Shown here piece by piece: positions 7,578 to 14,632 of a stretch of 30,786 bases of DNA. The stretch's first letter is position 1. Every line of letters begins with the position of its first letter. A model generated the notes under the pieces. The model was not told the DNA's origin and searched no databases. It saw nothing but the letters and a program-made list of their open reading frames with translations. The position numbers and the translations under genes are program-made. Location: positions 1-30,786 of the forward strand of contig CAZOJJ010000038.1 of assembly GCA_964580105.1 (NCBI GenBank), given 5' to 3'. This DNA is from CAZOJJ01 sp964580105. GTDB lineage: Bacteria; Bacteroidota; Rhodothermia; Rhodothermales; Rubricoccaceae.

Positions 7578-8891
7578 ATGAGACCGGTCCCTGTTGGCCC
7601 AACCATTCCCGCCGGTCCCCTGTCGCACGCCCGCGTCCGCACCTTCGCGATCCTGTTCTCGCTGTGGCTGATGGTGTTCACGGCGGCGAGCCAGACCATC
7701 ATCGTCACGCCCATCCTGCCGGTCATCGGCGAGGAACTCGGCGTCGAGGCGGGCCGCCTCGGCCTCCTGATCTCGGTGTACTCGTGGATGCTGGCGGCGG
7801 CGGCCCTCGTGATGGGGCCCATCTCCGACCGGATCGGGCGGCGGCGGGCGCTGCTCTGGGGCTCGGGTACGCTCACGCTGGCCCTCGCGCTGCACGGCCT
7901 CGCCACCACGTTCCCGATGCTGCTCGGGATGCGCGCGCTCGCGGGCGCGGCCGGCGGTATGCTCAGCGGCGCGGCCGTCTCTTACGTCGGCGACTACTTC
8001 CCGTACGCCAGACGCGGGTGGGCGACGGGCTGGGTGATGAGCGGCGTCCCGTTCGGGCTCGTCATCGGCATCCCGGTGGGGCGCGTGCTGGCGGTGGCCT
8101 TCGGGTTCCGGATGCCGTTCGAGGCGTTCGCCGCCGTGATGGCGGTGGCGTTCCTGCTGATCCTCACGGTCGTCCCGCAGCCCGACGTGGAGCGCGAGGC
8201 GGAGCCGGTGTCCGTCCTCGGCGCGCTCCGCCGCTACCGCGCCCTCCTCGGCGAGCGCGACGTCCGCGTCGCCGCGACGACCTACTTCCTGATGTACTTC
8301 GGTCTCGGGCTGCTCATCGTGTACCTGCCGCAGTGGCTCACGGCGCAGTTCCCGCTGGAGGTCACGCTCTTCGGCCGCCCGCTCACCCTCTTCGGCCTGC
8401 CGGTGGACTTCATCGCGTCGCTGTTCTTCGTGGGCGGGGCGGTGAGCGTGCTGGCCGGGCCGAAGGCGGGCGCGCTCTCCGACACCCTCGGGCGGAAGCC
8501 GCTCATCCTCGCCTCGTGCATCGGCCTCGCCGTCGTGACGGCGGTGCTGACCTACGTGGTGACGGTGCGGTGGGCGGCGTACCCGCTCTACGTCGCCATC
8601 ATGCTGCTCTTCGCGATGCGGATGGCGCCGCTCCAGGCGCTGCTGACGGCGCTCGTCCCGGCCCGCCAGCGCGGCACGTTCCTCTCGCTCACCATCGCCG
8701 TGGGGCAGATCGGGACCGGCCTCGGGGCCAGTCTCGGCGGCCTCCTCTACGCCGACTTCGGCTACCGCGTCAACACGTTCGCCTCGGCGGCGACGGTCGT
8801 GCTGCTCGCGCTGTTCGTCTGGAAGCTGCTGCCGGAGCCGGCCGGGGAGGCCCACGGCGCTCCCGAGGCGGGCGAGGTCGTGGAGGCGTGA
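7578..8891 (+). CDS. Major facilitator superfamily transporter (drug:H+ antiporter-like)
   Basis: Inner-membrane secondary transporter of 437 residues with about 12 hydrophobic helices. The helix 2-3 loop has the MFS motif A (GPISDRIGRRRALL), and its pseudo-repeat is in the second half (GALSDTLGRKPLIL). The fifth helix region has a glycine-rich GxxxG stretch. This arrangement resembles DHA1-type proton antiporters, although exchange or uptake of another solute cannot be excluded. I chose the ATG at 7578, which gives a short N-terminal tail before helix 1; the open frame extends far upstream only as an antisense shadow of the receptor. It is divergent from the TonB receptor and may handle the same compound across the inner membrane. 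Confidence 0.88.
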   Translation: MRPVPVGPTIPAGPLSHARVRTFAILFSLWLMVFTAASQTIIVTPILPVIGEELGVEAGRLGLLISVYSWMLAAAALVMGPISDRIGRRRALLWGSGTLTLALALHGLATTFPMLLGMRALAGAAGGMLSGAAVSYVGDYFPYARRGWATGWVMSGVPFGLVIGIPVGRVLAVAFGFRMPFEAFAAVMAVAFLLILTVVPQPDVEREAEPVSVLGALRRYRALLGERDVRVAATTYFLMYFGLGLLIVYLPQWLTAQFPLEVTLFGRPLTLFGLPVDFIASLFFVGGAVSVLAGPKAGALSDTLGRKPLILASCIGLAVVTAVLTYVVTVRWAAYPLYVAIMLLFAMRMAPLQALLTALVPARQRGTFLSLTIAVGQIGTGLGASLGGLLYADFGYRVNTFASAATVVLLALFVWKLLPEPAGEAHGAPEAGEVVEA

Positions 8892-8944
8892 GGGGGTGGA
8901 GTGGGGAGGTAGGACATCCGAGCAGGCCGTGCGTCTCGAAGCGA

Positions 8945-9052
8945 TGTCATCCCGGCCCCCGAGCCGGGATCTCCAAATTGTGCGGCTTCAGAACGTGGTC
9001 TCTGGAGATCCCGAATGCGAAGCATCCCGAAAGAATCAAGTCCGGGATGACA
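8945..9052. repeat. Structured intergenic repeat with nested inverted repeats
   Basis: Outer perfect inverted repeat TGTCATCCCGG (8945-8955) and CCGGGATGACA (9042-9052), and an inner one GGGATCTCCA (8966-8975) and TGGAGATCCC (9003-9012). It folds as a 108-base double stem. The GTCATCCCG...GGATCTCC style is a repeat type found dispersed between genes in many bacterial genomes. Here it sits between two converging genes and could also act as a transcription terminator or mRNA end-stabiliser. Confidence 0.8.
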
Positions 9053-9082
9053 CAACTTGAGCTTATTCGCCCCTACCGAAAA

Positions 9083-9568
9083 TCACTCTTGGTGCTCAGT
9101 CAGTAGCTCGTCGAGCAAAGCTCGCAAAGCTCTGGCCTCCGGCGCAGCGTCGGATGAGAGAAACCGCGCGCCGAGAGCTTCATCGCCATACCCAAGCCAT
9201 AGTTCGGCCCTCGGTGCATGGAAGGTTGACCTCGCCTCGTCTCGGTCAAACTGGAGAGTGCAGATAACCGCTCTGGCATGTGGCCATGGCAACTGGGTGA
9301 GTTCGTCCTGTTGAGCACCCTCAAGAGCAAGTAATGCATAGGACGACGGGATTGCCTCCCCCACCATTCCTCTTGGACCCTGCTCGTACCTCGTGTAACT
9401 GAGCGTTGTGCCTTGGTTCAGGGTATAATCGTGATGGAATTCACCATCACTCCAGAGGAGGGAAAGATCAAGCGTGAAGGCATCCTGCGGAAGCGGGCAA
9501 CTGGCGTCGTCCTGGGCGAAGGCTGGGGCACCGTAGAGCAGCGCCAAAATGAGAACCAGATGACGCAT
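9083..9568 (-). CDS. Secreted or periplasmic protein, function unknown
   Basis: A 161-residue protein with a clear signal peptide (MRHLVLILALLYGAPAFA, cleavage before QDD). The mature part has two cysteines (ASCPLP and AVICTL) that could form a disulfide, and an acidic, leucine-rich C-terminus. The G+C of this gene is visibly lower than its neighbours, with many A- and T-ending codons, which suggests recent acquisition. It starts 17 bases after the rho stop codon in the same direction and might be read through from it. I recognise no family. Confidence 0.6.
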   Translation of the reverse strand: MRHLVLILALLYGAPAFAQDDASCPLPQDAFTLDLSLLWSDGEFHHDYTLNQGTTLSYTRYEQGPRGMVGEAIPSSYALLALEGAQQDELTQLPWPHARAVICTLQFDRDEARSTFHAPRAELWLGYGDEALGARFLSSDAAPEARALRALLDELLTEHQE

Positions 9569-9585
9569 CGACCCTTTCGATAGTC

Positions 9586-11043
9586 CTACGAGTTCATCGT
9601 CGCGAGGAAGGCGTCGTTGCTCTCGGTGCCGCGCATGCGCTCCAGGAGGAACAGCATGGCCTTGACCGGGTCCATCTCGGCGAGGAGCTGGCGGAGGAGC
9701 CAGATGCGGCCGAGGCGCTCGCGCGGGATGAGCATCTCCTCGCGGCGCGTCCCGCTCCGGACGATGTCGATGGCGGGGTAGATGCGGCGGTCGGCGAGCT
9801 CGCGCGAGAGCACCATCTCCATGTTGCCGGTGCCCTTGAACTCCTCGAAGATCACGTCGTCCATCCGCGAGCCGGTGTCGATCAGCGCCGTGCCGATGAC
9901 GGTCAGCGAGCCGCCCTCCTCGACGGCCCGCGCGGCGCCGAAGAGCTTCTTCGGTCCCCGGAGCGCGCCCGCCTCCAGGCCGCCGCTCATCGTCCGGCTC
10001 TGGCCCTCGAAGGCGGCGTTGTGGGCGCGCGCCAGGCGCGTGATGGAGTCGAGCAGGATGATGACGTCCTGGCCCGCCTCGACGAGCCGCTTGGCCTTCT
10101 CCAGCACGATGTCGGCCACCTGGATGTGGCGCTCGGGCGCCTCGTCGAACGTGGAGGCGACGACCTCGGCGTCCACGTTGCGCTCGAAGTCGGTCACCTC
10201 CTCGGGCCGCTCGTCAATGAGCAGGACGATGAGGTAGGTGTCGGGGTAGTTGGTGCGGATCGCGTTGGCGATCTTCTGGAGGAGGACGGTCTTGCCCGTC
10301 TTGGGCTGGGCCACGATGAGGCCGCGCTGGCCCTTGCCGATGGGGCAGAACAGGTCGATCACGCGCGTGGAGTACTCGTCGGGCGTGGTCTCGAGGCGGA
10401 TCGGCTCGTCCGGGTAGGAGGGCGTGAGGAAGTCGTAGCCGACGCGCTCGGCGAAGGCGTCGGGCGAGCGGCCGTTGATGGCGTTGACGCGGATGAGGGC
10501 GAAGAAGCGCTCGCCCTCCTTCGGCGGCCGGATCTGGCCGTCCACGGTGTCGCCGACCTTGAGCGAGAACCGCTTGATCTGGCTCGGGGAGACGTAGATG
10601 TCGTCGGCGGAGGGGAGGTAGTTGTACTCGGCCGAGCGGAGGAAGCCGTAGCCGTCGGGGAGGATTTCGAGGACGCCGACCTTCCGGATGAGCCCTTCGA
10701 GGACGACCGATTGGGGGTCGTAGTCCTGCATGTAGTCCGGCCAGTCCTCGCTGATGGGATAGCGGGGCCGGTCGAGGCGGCGGCGGGCGGGGGCGCGGCG
10801 GGCGGGCGGGCTCTGGGGCATCGGGCCGGAGGGCGCGGCCGGGCGGTCGGCGCGTTCGAGGAGGGCGCGGCGCGGCTCCGGGGCGTCGTCGTCCTCCTCG
10901 CCGGTGTCCACCTCGGCGTTGGCTTCGAGGATCTGATAGATGAGGTCACGCTTGCGGAGGTCGGCGTAGTCCGCCACGCCCAGGCGCCGGGCGATCTGCT
11001 GCAACTCCGAGATCTTCTTCTGCTGGAGCGAGGTGATGTTCAT
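9586..11043 (-). CDS. rho: Transcription termination factor Rho
   Basis: Hexameric RNA helicase that ends transcription at Rho-dependent sites. The 485-residue protein starts MNITSLQQKKISELQQIARRLG, the Rho N-terminal helical domain (1-45). Residues 46-100 are an acidic then Pro/Arg-rich low-complexity insertion. A cold-shock-like RNA-binding domain follows (GVLEILPDGYGFLRS, about 123-137, to ERFFALIRV). The ATPase core has Walker A in QPKTGKTV (K251), Walker B in VIILLDSITRLARAHN (327-342) and DERPEEVTDFER. The open frame runs far upstream through folC, but homology begins at the ATG at 11043. AT-rich, -10-like islands lie at 11157-11162 and about 11207-11213. Confidence 0.97.
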   Translation of the reverse strand: MNITSLQQKKISELQQIARRLGVADYADLRKRDLIYQILEANAEVDTGEEDDDAPEPRRALLERADRPAAPSGPMPQSPPARRAPARRRLDRPRYPISEDWPDYMQDYDPQSVVLEGLIRKVGVLEILPDGYGFLRSAEYNYLPSADDIYVSPSQIKRFSLKVGDTVDGQIRPPKEGERFFALIRVNAINGRSPDAFAERVGYDFLTPSYPDEPIRLETTPDEYSTRVIDLFCPIGKGQRGLIVAQPKTGKTVLLQKIANAIRTNYPDTYLIVLLIDERPEEVTDFERNVDAEVVASTFDEAPERHIQVADIVLEKAKRLVEAGQDVIILLDSITRLARAHNAAFEGQSRTMSGGLEAGALRGPKKLFGAARAVEEGGSLTVIGTALIDTGSRMDDVIFEEFKGTGNMEMVLSRELADRRIYPAIDIVRSGTRREEMLIPRERLGRIWLLRQLLAEMDPVKAMLFLLERMRGTESNDAFLATMNS

Positions 11044-11156
11044 GGGGAGACGGGCAACACCATGCGACGAGCGAGGCGGCGCGGGCCGCCGGGGAGAGGG
11101 GGAGGAGAGGGGCGGGCCGGGGGCGAGGGGAGGGCCGCGGCGATGGGGGCCTGGAA

Positions 11157-11162
11157 AATATA
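11157..11162 (-). promoter_or_regulatory. Possible -10 element for rho
   Basis: Reads TATATT on the minus strand, in an isolated AT-rich patch about 115 bases upstream of the rho ATG. I see no convincing -35 element at 16-18 bases, so this is a weak call based on local composition and position. Confidence 0.3.
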
Positions 11163-11264
11163 CGCGGCTGCCCGCGAGGCACCGGGCCGGCGTTTCCAGT
11201 GCCGGTGATATACGGCGCAGGCGGGCACGGGTTCGCACCGGCCGGGGTTTGGGCGGATCCGGCG

Positions 11265-12533
11265 TCAGGGCGTCGCGCCGAGGGCTTCGACGGTGAGGTG
11301 AGAACCCGTCACCAGGAGCACGTCGGCCGGGCGGGCGTGCGCGCGGAACCACGCCACGCCGGAGGGCACGTCGGCCATCTCCACCACGGGGACGTTCCGG
11401 CCTCGCAGCCGCTCCGCCAGCGCCGCCCGGGCCAGGGCGCGGGCCGAGGGGAGGGCCGCCGGCAGCGCCGTCGCGCCGGCCTCGGCGAGGAGCCGGGCGA
11501 GGCCGTCGGCGTCCTTGTCGGCCATGACGCCGACGAGGGCGAAGAGGCGACCGCCCGGCGCCGGCTTCGTCCCGGCGAGGGCCGCCGCCCAGCCGGCCGG
11601 GTTGTGCGCCACGTCGGCGACGATGCGGGGGTGCGTGCTCCACACCTCGCCCCGGCCGCGCAGGCCGCTGAGGTGCGTCACCTCGGCCAGCCCGAGGCGC
11701 GCGGCCTCGGCGGACAAGCCGGGCACGGCGATCTCTGCCAGCCGCACCGCCAGCTTCGCGTTGTCGATCTGGTGCGCGCCCGCGAGGCCGAGCACGAGGC
11801 GTTCGTACGTGCGCCGCGGCGTGTGAACGGTGAGGCCGTCCGGCGTCTCCTCGACGCGAACCGTATCGTGGACGACCTCCACCGTTGCCCCGGCCGCCTC
11901 GGCGGTTTCTCGGATCGCCGCCAGGGCTTCGGGCTGGGCGGCGCTCGTCAGGAGCGGCACGCCCGGTTTGGCGATGCCCGCCTTCTCCCGGGCGATGGCC
12001 TCCAGCGTGTCGCCGAGGAGGTCGGTGTGGTCGAGGCCGAGGGTCGTGATGCCGCAGGCGCGGGGCGTGAGCACGTTCGTCGCGTCGAGCCGCCCGCCGA
12101 GGCCGACCTCCACCACGGCGAGGTCCACGCCCTCGTCGGCGAAGTAGCGGAAGCTGAGGGCGACGGTGGCCTCGAAGAAGCTGGGCTCGATCCGGGCGAA
12201 GTCGGTGCGGTAGCGTGCCACGGCGTCGGCGATCCATGCGTGCGGCGCCGGGGTCCCGTCGAGGCGCAGCCGCTCGGCGACGTCGAACAGGTGCGGCGAG
12301 GTGTGGAGGCCGACACGCCATCCGGCCGCCGTCGCCATCGCCGCCGTCATCGAGGCCGTCGAGCCCTTCCCGTTCGTCCCGGCGACGTGGACCGAGGCGA
12401 ACCGCTCGTGCGGAAGGTCCATCGCCTCCATCAGCGCGCGCATCCGCGCCAGCCCCGGCCGGAAGGCCGCCGCCCCGGCCTCGGCGAAGCGCGGCAGCGC
12501 GTGCAGCACGGTGAGGGCGTCGGCGTAGGTCAT
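11265..12533 (-). CDS. folC: Folylpolyglutamate synthase / dihydrofolate synthase
   Basis: Adds glutamate to dihydropteroate and to reduced folates, using ATP, in the cytoplasm. The 422-residue protein has the Mur-ligase-type P-loop AGTNGKGST (51-59), the folate-binding SFFEATVALSFRYFA segment, VEVGLGGRLDATN, LDHTDLLGDT and REKAGIAKPG. The C-terminal ligase domain has DVAHNPAGW. Length and motif order are normal for bifunctional FolC. It follows tsaE by 54 bases in the same direction, and the junction is an inverted purine/pyrimidine repeat (12549-12604). Confidence 0.96.
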   Translation of the reverse strand: MTYADALTVLHALPRFAEAGAAAFRPGLARMRALMEAMDLPHERFASVHVAGTNGKGSTASMTAAMATAAGWRVGLHTSPHLFDVAERLRLDGTPAPHAWIADAVARYRTDFARIEPSFFEATVALSFRYFADEGVDLAVVEVGLGGRLDATNVLTPRACGITTLGLDHTDLLGDTLEAIAREKAGIAKPGVPLLTSAAQPEALAAIRETAEAAGATVEVVHDTVRVEETPDGLTVHTPRRTYERLVLGLAGAHQIDNAKLAVRLAEIAVPGLSAEAARLGLAEVTHLSGLRGRGEVWSTHPRIVADVAHNPAGWAAALAGTKPAPGGRLFALVGVMADKDADGLARLLAEAGATALPAALPSARALARAALAERLRGRNVPVVEMADVPSGVAWFRAHARPADVLLVTGSHLTVEALGATP

Positions 12534-12548
12534 AGGAAGGAAGCAGGA

Positions 12549-12604
12549 AGAAGTGGGAAGTAGGCAGGGGAGCGCGCCGTTCTTCCTTCACCCTTCCCAC
12601 TTCT
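12549..12604. repeat. Inverted purine/pyrimidine repeat at the tsaE-folC junction
   Basis: Arms AGAAGTGGGAAG (12549-12560) and CTTCCCACTTCT (12593-12604), 12 bp perfect with a 32-base loop. Read in the direction of the genes, the purine arm encodes the last residues of TsaE (EKWEG) and contains the lead-in to its stop codon. The pyrimidine arm is followed by more C/T-rich sequence up to the folC ATG. A related pair occurs at the fur-phzF junction (26939-27008). Confidence 0.75.
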
Positions 12605-13019
12605 CAACTCTACGCCGGTCGCCGCCGAGGTGGGTCAGCCGCAGGCGGAGGGTGTGGGGCGGGAGCAGCGGCTCCAGCCGCTCGGGCCATTCGACCACGC
12701 AGAGGCCCTCGCCGTAGAGGTACTCCTCGACGCCGATCCGCTCCAGCTCGTCGAGCCGCTCGATGCGGTACGCGTCGAGGTGGTAGAGCGGGGGATGCGT
12801 GGCGTACTCGTTGACGAGGGTGAAGGTGGGGGAGGAGACGTCGTCCGGGTCGCCGCCGAGGCCGCGGGCGAGGCCCCTGACGAGGTGGGTCTTGCCCGCG
12901 CCGAGGTCGCCGTAGAGGGCGAGGACGTCGCCCGGGCGGAGGTGGGCGGCGAGGCGTTCGCCGAGGGCGAGGGTGCCGGCCGGGGAGGCGGTCTCGGCGG
13001 GGAGGAGGTCGGGCGTCAT
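12588..13019 (-). CDS. tsaE: tRNA t6A biosynthesis ATPase TsaE
   Basis: Small P-loop ATPase needed with TsaB and TsaD to make N6-threonylcarbamoyladenosine at position 37 of ANN-decoding tRNAs. The 143-residue protein has Walker A YGDLGAGKTHL (36-46), the family switch motif SSPTFTLVNEY (62-72), the YHLDAYRI segment and a late VEWPERL motif. Length is typical. Its last codons form the purine arm of the junction repeat with folC. Confidence 0.95.
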   Translation of the reverse strand: MTPDLLPAETASPAGTLALGERLAAHLRPGDVLALYGDLGAGKTHLVRGLARGLGGDPDDVSSPTFTLVNEYATHPPLYHLDAYRIERLDELERIGVEEYLYGEGLCVVEWPERLEPLLPPHTLRLRLTHLGGDRRRVEKWEG

Positions 13020-13067
13020 GCGTGGCCAACGCCCGAACGGCCGGAGCGTTCTCTCCTCCCGGGGGCG

Positions 13068-13108
13068 TCCTGAGCGGGGTATGCGGCGCAGTCGAAGGAA
13101 CTGCGGGG
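13068..13108. repeat. Degenerate intergenic repeat, GTCCTGAGC...AGTCGAAGGA type
   Basis: The intergenic space between the DUF2214-type gene and tsaE contains gtcctgagcg at about 13068 and gcagtcgaaggaactgc at about 13087. This resembles a dispersed bacterial intergenic repeat (CCTGAGCG...GTCGAAGGA) interrupted by a short insertion. The call rests on pattern recognition of one copy. Confidence 0.4.
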
Positions 13109-13113
13109 GTCGC

Positions 13114-13563
13114 TCACACCGTCCCCACGCCGCGCGCCATGCCGACGGCGCAGGCGACCATCAGCACGACCAGGACGGCCTCGATGACGCTGACAGCCGC
13201 CATTCTCGACGCCGCTCCCGTGTCGATGGGCCCGCCTCGGGTGAGCCGGCGGCGCCATCGGATCAGCGTCACCATCGGCCCGATTTCCAGTACGAGGATC
13301 AGCGCCAGCAGGCCCATCTTCGTCAGGAAGAGGTGGTTGCCGAGGTAGTACGCCGTGCCCTTATCGAAGGGGCCGAGGAAGCGCGCCAGCCCGGTGCCGA
13401 TCCACAACAGCGCGGCGAGCCCCCAGGCCGTGTCGGCGTAGAAGACGCGGCGGAGGCCGTCGGCGTCGAGCGAACCGCGGAGGGCGCGGGCGCGCGCCCA
13501 GACGGCGCCGAGGCCGACGCCCAGCCCCAGCAGGTGCAGGAAGGCGAGGGGCAGGTGGAGCAT
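13114..13563 (-). CDS. DUF2214-type integral membrane protein
   Basis: A 149-residue membrane protein with about four hydrophobic helices (around 3-22, 45-65, 78-97 and 120-142). Conserved-looking features are FLHLLGLGVGLGAVWAR, FYADTAWGLAALLWIGTGLARF and YYLGNHLFLTKMGLLALIL. These fit the DUF2214 family of uncharacterised membrane proteins, recognised from memory. The histidines and the FADTxWG-like stretch would allow haem or metal binding, but that is speculation. The ATG is 2 bases after the stop of the flavoprotein reductase, so the two are almost certainly co-transcribed, which suggests a redox or membrane electron-transfer link. Confidence 0.72.
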   Translation of the reverse strand: MLHLPLAFLHLLGLGVGLGAVWARARALRGSLDADGLRRVFYADTAWGLAALLWIGTGLARFLGPFDKGTAYYLGNHLFLTKMGLLALILVLEIGPMVTLIRWRRRLTRGGPIDTGAASRMAAVSVIEAVLVVLMVACAVGMARGVGTV

Positions 13564-13565
13564 CG

Positions 13566-14477
13566 TCACGCCGAGGGCGGCGGTACCGTCTTGAGCCGGA
13601 TGCCGCCCGGCGGCCCCGGCGGGCGCTTGGCGGTCTTCAGCGCGATACCGCCCGGCGGCCCGGCGGGCTTCTCCACCTCGGGCTCCGGCGCGGGGTCTTC
13701 GATGGCGATGGCCTCGCCGGTGGTGGTGAAGTACTTCTCCTCGTGGATGTGCTGCTGCGGCAGGCGCGCGCGGGCGAGCATCCCCTTCACGTTCTCGATC
13801 ATGTCGGGGTTGCCGCAGGCGTAGCCGGCGGTGTCGTCGCCGGTCCAGCCGAGGCGGTCGAGGTGCTTGCGGAGCACGTCCTCGACGCGGCCGACTTCGC
13901 CGGTCCAGTCGGGGTCGTTCCACGGGCGGCTGATGGTGTTCACGGCCTCGACCCAGTCCTCCTGCGCCAGCTCGGCCAGCTCGGCCAGGTACGGCCCGAA
14001 CTCGACGGCGTGGCTGGCGCCGTGGAGGACGAGGAAGCGGTGGTCTGGGACGGGCTCGCCCGCGAGCCGGGCCGCGCGGTGCGCGCGGATCATCGAGAGG
14101 AACGGGGCGATGCCGGTGACCGTGCAGGCCATGACGTGGCGCGTCCGTTCGGCGTCGAGGAGGAAGTGGCCGACGATCTTGCGGCGGGCCCAGAGGGCGT
14201 CGCCCTCCTTGAGCGTCCAGAGCAGCGGCGTCAGTTCACCGTGTTCGACGAGCTCGATGACGAGTTCGACCTCCGGCTCGTGCGGCGCGCTGACGATGGA
14301 GTAGGCGCGCTTGATGACCCGGCCCTCCGCGTTCGGCATCGCCAGCGTGACGTACTGGCCGGGCTGGAAGGTGACCGGCTCCGCCGGACGAAGCTTGAAG
14401 ACGGCGAGGTCGTCCGTCACGTCCTGGCGGCGGACCACCCGGGCTTCGATGAAGTTCTTGGGTAGGGAAACGGGCAT
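13566..14477 (-). CDS. Ferredoxin/flavodoxin-NADP+ reductase family flavoprotein
   Basis: FAD-containing oxidoreductase of 303 residues that moves electrons between NAD(P)H and a small carrier. The FAD domain has the RAYSIVSAP motif (57-65). The nucleotide-binding domain has TVTGIAPFLSMIR (119-131) and GYACGNPDMIENVKGML, and EEKYFTTTG closes the core. The tail after about residue 247 is odd: a Pro/Glu linker followed by two copies of GPPGGI-x-LKT, not seen in standard Fpr enzymes. I chose the ATG at 14477 because a good promoter lies immediately upstream; an in-frame TTG at 14510 lies inside that promoter. It is coupled to the DUF2214-type gene. Confidence 0.88.
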   Translation of the reverse strand: MPVSLPKNFIEARVVRRQDVTDDLAVFKLRPAEPVTFQPGQYVTLAMPNAEGRVIKRAYSIVSAPHEPEVELVIELVEHGELTPLLWTLKEGDALWARRKIVGHFLLDAERTRHVMACTVTGIAPFLSMIRAHRAARLAGEPVPDHRFLVLHGASHAVEFGPYLAELAELAQEDWVEAVNTISRPWNDPDWTGEVGRVEDVLRKHLDRLGWTGDDTAGYACGNPDMIENVKGMLARARLPQQHIHEEKYFTTTGEAIAIEDPAPEPEVEKPAGPPGGIALKTAKRPPGPPGGIRLKTVPPPSA

Positions 14478-14482
14478 GCCCC

Positions 14483-14510
14483 AATGTAGGGCAGCGGCCT
14501 TTTGGATCAA
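14483..14510 (-). promoter_or_regulatory. Promoter of the flavoprotein reductase, possibly giving a leaderless mRNA
   Basis: On the minus strand TTGATC (14505-14510), a 16-base spacer and TACATT (14483-14488). Only five bases separate the -10 element from the ATG at 14477, so transcription should begin at or next to the start codon. Confidence 0.55.
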
Positions 14511-14593
14511 CCCGTTGGCTTTTCGAAGGCAGGGGGTGGAGCGTGCTCCTCGCTCCTCCCGCGGCCGCCCGCCTCGGGCGCGCCGTCGGCCGG

Positions 14594-14632
14594 CTAGCGG
14601 CGCGGGCTAGCGGCGCGGGCTAGCGGCGCGGG
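14594..14632. repeat. 13-bp tandem repeat, three copies, containing the porX stop codon
   Basis: Three perfect copies of CTAGCGGCGCGGG at 14594-14606, 14607-14619 and 14620-14632. The last copy holds the final codons and TAG stop of porX (minus strand). The unit is not a multiple of three, so the extra copies are non-coding duplicates of the gene end. Confidence 0.95.

Noticed and set aside
9586..12600. A 1004-residue Rho-containing fusion protein
   Set aside because: The upstream 500 or so residues are an antisense-frame Arg/Pro-rich shadow overlapping folC; Rho homology begins at 11043.
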